Part shown: positions 7,183 through 15,923 of the stretch, piece after piece
Numbering within the stretch: the stretch's first letter is position 1
How the letters are laid out: each line of letters opens with the position of its first letter
Assembly (NCBI RefSeq): GCF_013294065.1
Contig: NZ_JABSNM010000003.1
Location: 229,459 to 289,372, forward strand
Source: Sphaerotilus uruguayifluvii
Lineage (GTDB): Bacteria; Pseudomonadota; Gammaproteobacteria; Burkholderiales; Burkholderiaceae_C
Length of the DNA stretch: 59,914 nt
Direction of reading: 5' to 3'
Program-made: the position numbers and the translations under genes
Notes under the pieces: generated by a model
Told to the model about the DNA's origin: nothing
Databases searched by the model: none
What the model saw: the letters and a program-made list of their open reading frames with translations, nothing else

Positions 7183-8889
7183 ATGCATTCACTGCCCTGC
7201 CGGCCCCCCGTCCGGGCCGCGGCCCGGCGGCTGCCGGCCCTGCTGGCGCTGCTCGCGCTCACCGCCTGCGGAGGCACGGATGGTGCGGACGGCGTGGACA
7301 GCGCGGGCGACGGCTCCGCGCTGCAGGCCGCCGACGAGAGCGAGCGCCACGCGCTGGCCGCCACCGACGCACCCGGCGGCCGGGCCGACGAACTGCGCTT
7401 CATCGTGCGGCTGCATCCGGCGGCGCTGGCGGCCGGCGCGACCGGCGTCGCCAGCGCGCGTGCGCTGGCAGCCGCGCCGCCCGCCGCCACGATCGAGGCC
7501 GCCGTGCACGGCCAGAGCCGTCGCCTGCTCGCCGACGGCGCGGCGCGACCGCGCCGTCACTATGCCCGCGCGATCCAGGGCTTCTCGTTCAGCGTCGCGC
7601 CGGCGCAGGCCGAGGCGCTGCTGCAGCGGCTGCGCGCCGATCCTGCGGTGCTGTCGGTCGAGCCCGACGGCCTGGTGCGCTCGGCCCAGGTGGTCAAGGC
7701 CCGCTCGGTCGACACCGCGCACTGGGGCGTCGACCGCGTCGACCAGCGCAAGCTGCCGCTGGACCGAAGCTACGCGCCGGTGGGCTCGGGGCGCGGCGTG
7801 TCGGTCTACGTGATCGACTCCGGCATCTCGCCTCACCGCCAGTTCGACACCCGCCTGGCCGCCGGCGTCGACTTCGTCGGCGACGGCCACGGCAGCGCCG
7901 ACTGCCGCGGCCACGGCACCCATGTCGCCGGCTCGATCGCCGGCTCCGTCGCCGGCGTGGCGCCCGGCGCGACGCTGGTGCCGGTGCGGGTGCTGGACTG
8001 CGACGGCATCAGCTCGATCCAGCGCCTGCTGCTGGGCATCGAGTGGGTGATCGAGCATGCCGCTCGGCCAGCCGTCATCAACATGAGCCTGGGCGCCTAC
8101 GCCTCGGAGGTCATCGACGAGGCGGTGCTGACCGCGCTGCAGGCCGGGCTGCATGTGGCGGTCTCGGCCGGCAACGACAATGTCAGCGCCTGCCTGCGCT
8201 CGCCGGCGCGGGTGCCGGGCGCGCTGACGGTCGGCGCGAGCAACGGCCTCGACCAGCGCTCGTCCTTCTCGAACTTCGGCAGCTGCGTCGACCTGTTCGC
8301 GCCGGGCGAGCAGATCATGTCGGCCGACTGGCGCGGCACCGAGGGCGAGCGCCTGCTCAGCGGCACCTCGATGGCCGCGCCGCACGCCGCCGGCGCGATG
8401 GCGCTCCAGCTCGAGAGCCGCCCGGGCCTGAGCCCGGCGCAGCTGGTGCAGCAGCTGCTGTCGCAGTCGACCAGCGGCCGCATCGCCAGCGTGGCCAGCA
8501 GCCCGAACCGGCTGCTGTTCACCGGCGCGGCCCCCCAGCTGCCCTTTCCGGTGGTCCAGGACATCCATGTCGGCCTGGTCAACGGCGAGACCGCGGTCGC
8601 GCGCGCGCAGTGGACCGCACGGGTCAGCGTGCGGGTCGTCAACCGCAGCGGCCAGAACATCGCCGGCATCAAGGTCACCGGCCTGTTCGGCAACGCGCGC
8701 ACCCCGCTGAGCTGCACCACCGCCGCCAGCGGCATGTGCACGCTCGTCTCGAGCGCTCAGCCCGCCGGCACGGCCGCCCTGACGCTGGCCGTGCGCGCGC
8801 TCGAAGGCAGCGCCGCCATCTACCGCAGCGAGCGCAACGTCGCCAGCACGATCACGCTGAAGCGGCCGAAGGCGCTGGATCCGCGCTGA
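7183..8889 (+). CDS. Secreted S8 subtilisin-like serine protease (lipoprotein)
   Basis: A 568-residue preproprotein. The N-terminus has a signal peptide ending in a lipobox-like LTACGG, so membrane anchoring as a lipoprotein is likely. An inhibitor_I9-like propeptide follows (from LRFIVRLHP to VLSVEPDG). The catalytic triad is complete: Asp212 in VYVIDSGIS, His244 in GHGTHVAG and Ser396 in SGTSMAAPHAAG. About 110 residues after the peptidase form an extra C-terminal domain (QDIHVGLVNG onward) with cysteines, reminiscent of Ig-like domains. The ATG at 7183 has GGAGAG just upstream. The last 38 bp overlap the convergent fdsD gene. Proteinase K / thermitase-type subtilases of this form are typically exported. 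Confidence 0.93.
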   Translation: MHSLPCRPPVRAAARRLPALLALLALTACGGTDGADGVDSAGDGSALQAADESERHALAATDAPGGRADELRFIVRLHPAALAAGATGVASARALAAAPPAATIEAAVHGQSRRLLADGAARPRRHYARAIQGFSFSVAPAQAEALLQRLRADPAVLSVEPDGLVRSAQVVKARSVDTAHWGVDRVDQRKLPLDRSYAPVGSGRGVSVYVIDSGISPHRQFDTRLAAGVDFVGDGHGSADCRGHGTHVAGSIAGSVAGVAPGATLVPVRVLDCDGISSIQRLLLGIEWVIEHAARPAVINMSLGAYASEVIDEAVLTALQAGLHVAVSAGNDNVSACLRSPARVPGALTVGASNGLDQRSSFSNFGSCVDLFAPGEQIMSADWRGTEGERLLSGTSMAAPHAAGAMALQLESRPGLSPAQLVQQLLSQSTSGRIASVASSPNRLLFTGAAPQLPFPVVQDIHVGLVNGETAVARAQWTARVSVRVVNRSGQNIAGIKVTGLFGNARTPLSCTTAASGMCTLVSSAQPAGTAALTLAVRALEGSAAIYRSERNVASTITLKRPKALDPR

Positions 8890-9139
8890 GCAGCGCCGGA
8901 TCGAGCCGCCCGCGCCGCGTCAGCACGGCCTCGCGCACCAGCGGCGCCAGCCCCTCGCCCTGCGCAGCGCCGTCGAGGTGGGCATAGAGCGCGCGGCGCA
9001 TGCGCGGCTCCCAGAACTTCGCCAGGTGCTGGGCGATGCCGTCCAGCGCCTCCTCGCGCTCGGGAAAGGCGGCGAAGAACTCGCCGATGCGGTTGGCCAG
9101 CCGCACCAGCGTGGCGGCGGCGTCGACGGTGGGGCTCAT
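8852..9139 (-). CDS. fdsD: NAD-dependent formate dehydrogenase delta subunit
   Basis: A 95-residue protein matching the small FdsD family, with RLANRIGEFFAAFP and KFWEPRMRRAL as its typical core. FdsD is needed for assembly or activity of the soluble fds formate dehydrogenase, although its mechanism is poorly known. The start overlaps the fdsA stop at 9136-9139 (ATGA), so it is the last gene of the fdsGBAD operon. The C-terminal 12 residues are encoded opposite the 3' end of the subtilase gene. Confidence 0.9.
   Translation of the reverse strand: MSPTVDAAATLVRLANRIGEFFAAFPEREEALDGIAQHLAKFWEPRMRRALYAHLDGAAQGEGLAPLVREAVLTRRGRLDPALLSADPAPSAASA
8871..8897. terminator. Possible bidirectional hairpin at convergent gene ends
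   Basis: GGCGCTG (8871-8877) and CAGCGCC (8891-8897) form a perfect 7-bp stem. It lies across the stop codon of the subtilase gene and inside the 3' end of fdsD. There is no U-tract, so termination activity is inferred only from position. Confidence 0.4.
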
Positions 9140-12066
9140 CGGGCGTGCTCCGGCAGCAGACCGTGCTGCAGGCGGTCGAAGTCAGCGAAATCGCGCTGCC
9201 AGCGCGCCGGCTGCGTGACCCGCGCCACCTGCACCGCGGTCACCTTGTATTCGGGGCAGTTGGTCGCCCAGTCGCTCGAATCGGTGGTGATGACGTTGGC
9301 GCCGGACTCGGGGAAGTGGAAGGTGGTGTAGACCACGCCGGGCTGCACCCGCTCGGTGACGGTGGCGCGCAGCACCGTCTCGCCGGCGCGGCTCGTGATG
9401 CCGACCCAGTCGCCGTCCTTCAGGCCGCGCTCCTCGGCGTCATGCGGGTGGATCTCCAGCCGGTCCTCCTCGTGCCAGCGGCTGTTCTCGGTGCGCCGGG
9501 TCTGGGCGCCGACGTTGTACTGGCTGAGCACGCGGCCGGTGGTCAGGATCAGCGGCAGGCGGCGCGTGACCTTCTCGTCGGTGGCCACATACTGCGTCGG
9601 CAGGAAGCGCCCGCGCCCGCGCACGAAGCCGCCGACGTGCATGATCGCCGTGCCGGCCTCGTCCGTCGTCTCGTTGCAAGGCCACTGCACGCTGCCCAGC
9701 CGCTCGATCTTCTCGAAGCTCACGCCGGCGAAGCTGGGCGTCAGCGCCGCGATCTCGTCCATGATCTGCGACGGGTGACTGTAGTGCATCGGATAGCCCA
9801 GCGCGTTGGCGAAGGCCTGCGTCACCTCCCAGTCCGCCTTGCCCGAGAGCGGCGGCATCACCTGGCGCACGCGGCTGATGCGGCGCTCGGCGTTGGTGAA
9901 GGTGCCGTCCTTCTCCAGGAACGAGGCGCCGGGCAGGAAGACATGCGCGTACTTGGCGGTCTCGTTCAGGAAGATGTCCTGCACGACCACGCATTCCATG
10001 CTGGAGAGCGCCGCCGCGACATGCTGCGTGTTCGGGTCGGACTGCGCGGGGTCTTCGCCCTGCACGTACAGCGCCTTGAAGCTGCCTTCGAGCGCCGCAT
10101 CCAGCATGTTCGGGATGCGCAGGCCCGGCTCGGGGTTCAACGTCACGCCCCAGGCGGCGTCGAACTGCGCGCGCACCGTGGAGTCGCTGATGTGGCGGTA
10201 GCCGGGCAGCTCGTGCGGGAAGCTGCCCATGTCGCAGGAGCCCTGCACGTTGTTCTGGCCCCGCAGCGGGTTCACGCCGACGCCCTCGCGTCCGACCATG
10301 CCGCAGGCCATCGCGAGGTTGGCGATGCCGATGACCATCGTGGAGCCCTGCGCGTGTTCGGTGACGCCGAGGCCGTAGAAGATCGCGCTGTTGCCGCCGG
10401 CCCCACCCTTCGCGTAGAGCCGCGCCGCGCCGCGCAGGACGTCGGCCGGCACGCCGCTGACCGCCTCGAACGCCTCGGGCGAGTTCTCCGGCCGCGACAC
10501 GAACTCGCGCCACTGCTGGAAGCTCTTCGGGTCGCAGCGCTCGGCGACGTACGCCTCGTTCACCAGCCCTTCGGTGACGATCACATGCGCCAGCGCGGTG
10601 ATGACGGCGACGTTGGTGCCGGGTTTCAGCTGCAGGTGGAAGTCGGCCTTGACGTGCGGCGCGTCCACGAGGTCGATGCGGCGCGGATCGACGACGATCA
10701 GCCGCGCCCCCTGGCGCAGCCGCTTCTTCAGCCGCGAGGCGAACACCGGGTGGCCTTCGCTCGGATTGGCGCCGATGACCATCACCACGTCGGTGTGCTC
10801 GACCGACCGGAAGGTCTGCGTGCCGGCCGAGGTGCCGTAGGTCTGGCCGAGGCCGTAGCCGGTCGGGCTGTGGCAGACGCGGGCGCAGGTGTCGACGTTG
10901 TTGTTGCCGAACGCGGCGCGGATCAGCTTCTGCACGAGGTAGGTTTCCTCGTTGGTGCAGCGGCTGGACGTGATGCCGCCGACCGCATCCCGGCCGTGCG
11001 TGGCCTGGATGCGCCGGAACTCGCCGGCGGCGTGGTTCAAGGCCTCGTCCCAGCTCACCTCGCGCCAGGGGTCGGTGATGCGGGCGCGGATCATCGGCTT
11101 CGTGATGCGGTCCCTGTGCGTCGCGTAGCCCCAGGCGAAGCGGCCCTTGATGCAGCTGTGGCCCTCGTTGGCCTTGCCGTCCTTCCACGGCACCATGCGC
11201 ACGACCTGCGTGCCCTTCATCTCGGCCTTGAACGAGCAGCCCACGCCGCAGTAGGCGCAGGTGGTGATGACGCTGTGCTCCGGCTGGCCCAGCTCGATGA
11301 CGGTCTTCTCGGTCAGCGTCGCGGTCGGGCAGGCCTGCACGCAGGCGCCGCAGGAGACGCACTCGCTCTGCATGAAGGGCTCGTCCATGCCCGGCGACAC
11401 CCGCGACTCGAAGCCGCGGCCCGAGATCGTCAGCGCAAACGTCCCTTGCACCTCCTCGCAGGCGCGCACGCAGCGGTTGCAGACGATGCACTTGCTCGGG
11501 TCATAGGTGAAGTACGGGTTCGATTCGTCCTTGGCGTGCGCCAGATGGTGGCGGCCGGTGATGCCGGCCACCGCGCGGTCGCCGACGCCATAGCGCACAT
11601 TGCGCACGCCGACCACGCCGGCCTGGGTCTGCAGCTCGCAGTCGCCGTTGGCGGCGCAGGTCAGGCAGTCGAGCGGGTGGTCGCTGAGGTAGAGCTCCAT
11701 CACGCCCTGGCGCAGCTTCTGCAGCCGCGGGCTCTGGGTGCGCACCGTCATGCCGGCCTCGGCCGGCGTGGTGCAGGACGCCGGCGTGCCGCGCCGGCCC
11801 TCGATCTCGACCAGGCAGAGCCGGCACGAGCCGAACGGTTCGAGCATGTCGGTGGCGCAGAGCTTGGGCACCTGGATGCCGGCGTCGATGGCCGCGCGCA
11901 TCAGCGAGGTGCCCTGCGGCACGGTGACCTGGAAGCCGTCGATGGTGAGCGTGACCGTCTCGGTCGCGAGGCTCGCCGGCGTGCCGCGGTCGATCTCGGG
12001 CTGGCGGCAGGCGTCCAGCGTCCTGATCGTAGAGATCGCCTGGATCGGGATGACGGGGTGATTCAT
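9136..12066 (-). CDS. fdsA: NAD-dependent formate dehydrogenase alpha (catalytic) subunit
   Basis: A 976-residue molybdenum enzyme subunit that oxidises formate to CO2. An N-terminal NuoG-like region carries a [2Fe-2S] ferredoxin domain (Cys70, Cys81, Cys84, Cys98), then a His/Cys cluster (HPLDCLTCAANGDCELQ) and two [4Fe-4S] motifs (CIVCNRCVRACEE and CVSCGACVQACPT). The catalytic FdhF-like part begins with its own cluster (CAYCGVGCSFKAEM). Cys398 in ARVCHSPTGYG is the expected Mo ligand, a cysteine rather than selenocysteine, next to the conserved His. Start at ATG 12066, overlapping the fdsB stop by 4 nt; longer in-frame starts would run into fdsB. The fused diaphorase-type organisation matches soluble NAD-linked fds enzymes. 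Confidence 0.97.
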   Translation of the reverse strand: MNHPVIPIQAISTIRTLDACRQPEIDRGTPASLATETVTLTIDGFQVTVPQGTSLMRAAIDAGIQVPKLCATDMLEPFGSCRLCLVEIEGRRGTPASCTTPAEAGMTVRTQSPRLQKLRQGVMELYLSDHPLDCLTCAANGDCELQTQAGVVGVRNVRYGVGDRAVAGITGRHHLAHAKDESNPYFTYDPSKCIVCNRCVRACEEVQGTFALTISGRGFESRVSPGMDEPFMQSECVSCGACVQACPTATLTEKTVIELGQPEHSVITTCAYCGVGCSFKAEMKGTQVVRMVPWKDGKANEGHSCIKGRFAWGYATHRDRITKPMIRARITDPWREVSWDEALNHAAGEFRRIQATHGRDAVGGITSSRCTNEETYLVQKLIRAAFGNNNVDTCARVCHSPTGYGLGQTYGTSAGTQTFRSVEHTDVVMVIGANPSEGHPVFASRLKKRLRQGARLIVVDPRRIDLVDAPHVKADFHLQLKPGTNVAVITALAHVIVTEGLVNEAYVAERCDPKSFQQWREFVSRPENSPEAFEAVSGVPADVLRGAARLYAKGGAGGNSAIFYGLGVTEHAQGSTMVIGIANLAMACGMVGREGVGVNPLRGQNNVQGSCDMGSFPHELPGYRHISDSTVRAQFDAAWGVTLNPEPGLRIPNMLDAALEGSFKALYVQGEDPAQSDPNTQHVAAALSSMECVVVQDIFLNETAKYAHVFLPGASFLEKDGTFTNAERRISRVRQVMPPLSGKADWEVTQAFANALGYPMHYSHPSQIMDEIAALTPSFAGVSFEKIERLGSVQWPCNETTDEAGTAIMHVGGFVRGRGRFLPTQYVATDEKVTRRLPLILTTGRVLSQYNVGAQTRRTENSRWHEEDRLEIHPHDAEERGLKDGDWVGITSRAGETVLRATVTERVQPGVVYTTFHFPESGANVITTDSSDWATNCPEYKVTAVQVARVTQPARWQRDFADFDRLQHGLLPEHAR

Positions 12067-13685
12067 CGCGTCGCCTCCTCGGCGGGAGCGGCAAGCGGCG
12101 CCGCATCGAGGCCGAAGTCGGCCGGATAGTGGTCCAGCGCCGACAGCACCGGATAGGGCGTCATGCCGCCCATCGCGCACAGGCTGCCCGCCAGCATGGT
12201 GTCGCAGAGATCGCGCAGCAGCTCGAGCTGCTGATGTCGCACGACGGGATTCGTCCTGTGCAGCACGATGCGGTCGATCACCTCGACGCCGCGGGTCGAG
12301 CCGATGCGGCAGGGCGTGCACTTGCCGCAGGACTCCAGCGCGCAGAACGCAAATGCGTAGCGCGCCAGCTGCGCCATGTCCGCGGTGTCGTCATGCACCA
12401 CCACGCCGCCGTGGCCGACCACCGCGCCGATGGCCGCATAGGCCTCGTAGTCCAGCGGCACGTCCCACTGCGACTCGGGCACATAGGCGCCGAGCGGCCC
12501 GCCGACCTGGATCGCCTTGACCGGCCGGCCGCTGGCGGTGCCGCCGCCGAAGCCGAAGACCAGCTCGCGCAAGGTCAGGCCGAAGGCCTTCTCGACCAGC
12601 CCGCCGTGGCGGATGTTGCCGCCGAGCTGGAAGGGCAGCGTGCCGTGCGAGCGCCCGACGCCGTAGCCACGGTAGAAGTCGGCGCCGCGCGCCAGGATGG
12701 TCGGCACCGCGGCGAAGGTCAGGACATTGTTGATGACGGTCGGGCAGCCGAACAGGCCGTGGACCGCCGGCAGCGGCGGCTTGGCGCGCACGATGCCGCG
12801 CCGGCCCTCCAGGCTCTCGAGCATCGCCGTCTCCTCGCCGCAGACGTAGGAGCCGGCGCCCATGCGCACCTGGAGCCGGAACGCGCGCCCCGAGCCCGCC
12901 ACGTCCGCGCCCAGCCAGCCGGCGGCCTCGGCCCGCGCCACCGCCTCGCGCAGCGTCGCCACCGCGTGGGGGTACTCGGAGCGCACGTAGACGTAGCCCT
13001 CGGTCGCGCCGACCGCCAGCGCGGCGATCGCCATGCCCTCGATCAGCAGGCAGGGGTCGCCCTCCATCAGCATGCGGTCGGCGAAGGTGCCCGAGTCGCC
13101 CTCGTCGGCGTTGCAGACGATGTATTTGGTCTCTCCGGCGGCGTGCGCGACGGTGCGCCACTTGATGCCGGCCGGAAAGGCCGCGCCGCCGCGCCCGCGC
13201 AGCCCCGAATGCGTGACCTGATGCAGGATGTCGGCCGGCGCCATCGCGGCCGCGGCCTTCAGCCCGGCCCAGCCGCCGTGCGCGGCGTAGTCGTCGAGCG
13301 AGAGCGGATCGGTCAGGCCGACCCGCGCGAAGGTGAGCCGCTCCTGCAGCGCCAGAGAGGGCATCTGCGCAGCGATGCCGTGGCGCAGCGGATGCGCGCT
13401 CGTCTCGCCGCGCGCCTCGGCGCACAGCGCCGGCCACAGCGCCGCCACGTCCTCGGGCATCACCGGCCCGAAGGCGACGCGCCCGCGCGGCGTGTCGACC
13501 TCGACCAGCGTCTCCAGCCACAGCAGCCCGCGCGAGCCGTTGCGCACCAGCGCCAGCGGCACGCCCTGCAGGGCCGCCAGCGACTGCAGCGCATCGGCCA
13601 CCGCGTCGGCGCCGACCGCCAGCGCGGCGCTGTCGCGCGGCACCCACAGGCGCAGCATCGGGGTCGCGTTGTCGTTCGCGCTCAT
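12063..13685 (-). CDS. fdsB: NAD-dependent formate dehydrogenase beta subunit (NuoF-like)
   Basis: A 540-residue diaphorase subunit that binds FMN and NAD and passes electrons from the alpha subunit to NAD+. FMN/NAD-binding segments are SGLRGRGGAAFPAGIKW, CNADEGDSGTFADR and GAGSYVCGEETAMLESLEG. The [4Fe-4S] ligands are in ESCGKCTPCRIGS, plus a later Cys. The first 150 residues form a thioredoxin-like extension typical of FdsB/HoxF. It overlaps fdsG by 4 nt and fdsA by 4 nt, consistent with a tightly coupled operon. ATG at 13685 was chosen because of this coupling. Confidence 0.96.
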   Translation of the reverse strand: MSANDNATPMLRLWVPRDSAALAVGADAVADALQSLAALQGVPLALVRNGSRGLLWLETLVEVDTPRGRVAFGPVMPEDVAALWPALCAEARGETSAHPLRHGIAAQMPSLALQERLTFARVGLTDPLSLDDYAAHGGWAGLKAAAAMAPADILHQVTHSGLRGRGGAAFPAGIKWRTVAHAAGETKYIVCNADEGDSGTFADRMLMEGDPCLLIEGMAIAALAVGATEGYVYVRSEYPHAVATLREAVARAEAAGWLGADVAGSGRAFRLQVRMGAGSYVCGEETAMLESLEGRRGIVRAKPPLPAVHGLFGCPTVINNVLTFAAVPTILARGADFYRGYGVGRSHGTLPFQLGGNIRHGGLVEKAFGLTLRELVFGFGGGTASGRPVKAIQVGGPLGAYVPESQWDVPLDYEAYAAIGAVVGHGGVVVHDDTADMAQLARYAFAFCALESCGKCTPCRIGSTRGVEVIDRIVLHRTNPVVRHQQLELLRDLCDTMLAGSLCAMGGMTPYPVLSALDHYPADFGLDAAPLAAPAEEATR

Positions 13686-14143
13686 GGCTGCTCCTGGGCC
13701 AGCAGTGCATCGAGCCGCGCCGGCGTCAGCCGTGCATGGAGCCGCTCGCCGAGCATGCCGGCCGGCGACTGCGCACACAGGCCCAGGCAGTAGGCCGGCT
13801 CGAGCGTGTCGCAGCCCTGCGCCTCGACGGCCGCCTGCGCATGCGCCCACAGCGCCTCGGCGCCCATCGCGCGGCAGGCCTCGGCGCGGCAGATCTGCAG
13901 CACCCGGCCACGCGGCGGCGCGGTGCGGAAGTGGTGATAGAAGCTGACGACGCCGTGCACCTCGGCGCGCGAGAGGTTCAGCGCGCGCGCGATGGGCGGC
14001 AGCGCCGCCGGCGGCACGAAGCCGAGCCGGTCCTGCAGCGCATGCAGGATCGGCAGCAGGGCGCCAGCCTGGCCGGCATGTGCGGCCAGCACCTGGTCCA
14101 GCGCCGTCTGCTGCAGCGCGTCGAGGGGGGGTCTTGTCTCCAT
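13682..14143 (-). CDS. fdsG: NAD-dependent formate dehydrogenase gamma subunit (NuoE-like)
   Basis: A 153-residue thioredoxin-fold [2Fe-2S] subunit homologous to NuoE. The cluster Cys pairs are visible as ICRAEACRAMG and TLEPAYCLGLCAQSPAG, and the helical N-terminus (LPILHALQDRLGFVPP) is typical. It transfers electrons within the diaphorase module with FdsB. The start at 14143 gives the standard family length. An upstream in-frame start would extend into the 37-bp spacer and the LysR gene end. It is the first structural gene of fdsGBAD, 37 bp downstream of the regulator on the same strand. Confidence 0.95.
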   Translation of the reverse strand: METRPPLDALQQTALDQVLAAHAGQAGALLPILHALQDRLGFVPPAALPPIARALNLSRAEVHGVVSFYHHFRTAPPRGRVLQICRAEACRAMGAEALWAHAQAAVEAQGCDTLEPAYCLGLCAQSPAGMLGERLHARLTPARLDALLAQEQP

Positions 14144-14180
14144 GCGCCGATCATCGGGCGGGCGCCCCGGCGCTGTCCAA

Positions 14181-15185
14181 TCACGTCGGTGAACCGTCCG
14201 ATAGCAGCGATGAATGATGCACCGCAGCATCGACCGCATCCGCCGTCTCGGCGCTGCCGAGGTCGACCGTCTCGCGCCACCAGCCGGCGTCGGCCACGCA
14301 GCCCAGCGCCGCCTGCTGCGCCAGCGACAGCCGGCCGTCCTGCGGCACCAGCAGGCCCATCGTCACCGTGACCTCCGGTTCGACCAGCGGCACGATCTCC
14401 AGCTGCGCATCGCGCCGGGCCTGGCCGGCCAGCACGCCGGGCATGATGCTGGCGGCCACCGCGCCCTCGGTCACCGCCAGCAGCAGCGCCAGCACCGAGT
14501 TGGTCTCGAAGACCGGCCGCACCGCCACGCCGGCCTGCGCGAAGGCCGCATCGACGATGTGGCGGTTGTGCATCTCCGGCGTCAGCAGGCCCAGCGGCAG
14601 CGCGGCGGCCTCGCTCCAGCGCAGCGGCGCCACCCGCCGGGCGCGGCCGCGGCCCGGCAGATCACGCCGGCGCAGCAGCACATGGCGCTCGCGGTAGGAC
14701 GCCGCCACCCGCGCACGCACGCCGCGCGCCTCGATGCGATCGGCATAGCCCAGCGCCAGATCGATCGACAGCTCCTCCAGTCCGGTCTCGATCTCGGGCG
14801 AGCTGAGCGAGCGCAGCGTCGGGCGCAGCGCCGGATGCGCCGCACGCAGCCGCGCCACCAGCCGCGCGGCCACCGGCAGCGCGGTCGGCACGCAGGCCAG
14901 CAGCAGCGGCCCGCCGGGCGCGGCGCGCGCCTGGCCGAGCTCCTGGCGCAGCGCCTCGCGCTCGTGCAGCATGCGGTGCGCGCTGGCCAGCACCCGCTCG
15001 CCCTCGGGCGTCAGGCCCTCGTACTGGCGGCCGCGGCGCACGATGGTCACGCCGAACTCCTGCTCGAGCGCACGGATCGCGTTCGACAGGGCCGGCTGGG
15101 TGATGTGGCAGGCCTCGGCGGCGCGGCCGAAGTGGCGCGCCTGCGCCAGCGCGCTGAGGTAGCGCATCGCGTCGAGCAGGTTCAT
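14181..15185 (-). CDS. LysR-family regulator, probable FdsR
   Basis: A 334-residue LysR-type regulator. The N-terminal winged helix is visible as ARHFGRAAEACHITQPALSN, followed by the effector-binding domain (residues about 90-300). The start at ATG 15185 places the HTH at the usual distance from the N-terminus. It is transcribed toward fdsG with a 37-bp spacer, so it may be co-transcribed with fdsGBAD or control a promoter just upstream of fdsG. By position it is the likely formate dehydrogenase regulator, which is an inference; binding sites were not identified. Confidence 0.9.
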   Translation of the reverse strand: MNLLDAMRYLSALAQARHFGRAAEACHITQPALSNAIRALEQEFGVTIVRRGRQYEGLTPEGERVLASAHRMLHEREALRQELGQARAAPGGPLLLACVPTALPVAARLVARLRAAHPALRPTLRSLSSPEIETGLEELSIDLALGYADRIEARGVRARVAASYRERHVLLRRRDLPGRGRARRVAPLRWSEAAALPLGLLTPEMHNRHIVDAAFAQAGVAVRPVFETNSVLALLLAVTEGAVAASIMPGVLAGQARRDAQLEIVPLVEPEVTVTMGLLVPQDGRLSLAQQAALGCVADAGWWRETVDLGSAETADAVDAAVHHSSLLSDGSPT

Positions 15186-15362
15186 CCGGCAGGTCTCGGG
15201 CTGGCATGGACGGGGAACGGGCGACGGTCGCGGGCCCGCCACGGATTCTGAGCCCTGGCTTGCGCCCGGTCATCCGCCGTCGCCCCGTCGGCGGTACGCG
15301 CCGTTATAGTCGGCGGCACAAGAAACGTGACGAATATTTCAGGACAGGAACATCGGGAGACC

Positions 15363-15902
15363 ATGAAGCATGACGAGATCCGCCTCGTGCGGAAGACCGC
15401 CGGCCGCCGGCGGGGTCGCCTGCTCGGCGGCCTGATGCTGCTGGCGGCCGGTCTGGCCGCCCAAGGTGCCCAGGCCGCCGAACCGGCCGCGGCCTCGCGT
15501 GCGGGCAGCGGCTCGACGCTGCTGCGGGTGCTGGCCACCCGCAGCCACATGCATTGCCCGGTGCCCGGGCGGGCGGCCCGGGTCGCCAGCATCGACTCGC
15601 CCGGCGAGTGGGACGACGTGATCGAGCAGCAGGGCGAGGTGGCGGCGCTGGGCCGCAAGGTGCGCTGGAACCACGAGCGCGTGCTGCTCTACGCCGTCGA
15701 CATGCAGGGCCGGCAGGCGGTGCCGGTGCGGCTGGAGTCGCCCTCGCCGATGATCCGGCTGACCGGCGGCGTGCTGTACTGGCCGGTGCGCCAGCGCCCG
15801 ATCGAGGGCATCGACGTGCGCAGCGCCCGGCCCTGCGTGATGGCCATCATCGACCGCGCCTTCTGGCAGCGCATCCGCATCGTGCCGACGCGGCCGCTGT
15901 GA
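15363..15902 (+). CDS. Exported hypothetical protein
   Basis: A 179-residue protein that I do not recognise. A basic N-terminus (VRKTAGRRRGR) leads into a hydrophobic stretch GGLMLLAAGLAAQGAQA with a likely AQA cleavage site, so export is expected. The mature part has a Cys in HMHCPVPG and another near the C-terminus (ARPCVMAII), which could pair. The ATG at 15363 has GGGAGA just upstream; a GTG at 15327 in the same frame is an alternative. It is divergent from the LysR regulator and convergent with mrp, from which it is separated by 21 bp. Confidence 0.75.
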   Translation: MKHDEIRLVRKTAGRRRGRLLGGLMLLAAGLAAQGAQAAEPAAASRAGSGSTLLRVLATRSHMHCPVPGRAARVASIDSPGEWDDVIEQQGEVAALGRKVRWNHERVLLYAVDMQGRQAVPVRLESPSPMIRLTGGVLYWPVRQRPIEGIDVRSARPCVMAIIDRAFWQRIRIVPTRPL

Positions 15903-15923
15903 GCACGCTCCGGCCGCGGCCGC

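Noticed and set aside
9145-12129. 994-codon open frame on the plus strand opposite fdsA
   Set aside because: Its translation is His/Arg/Asp/Val-rich with no motif, whereas the minus strand is a clear fdsA with all cofactor ligands.
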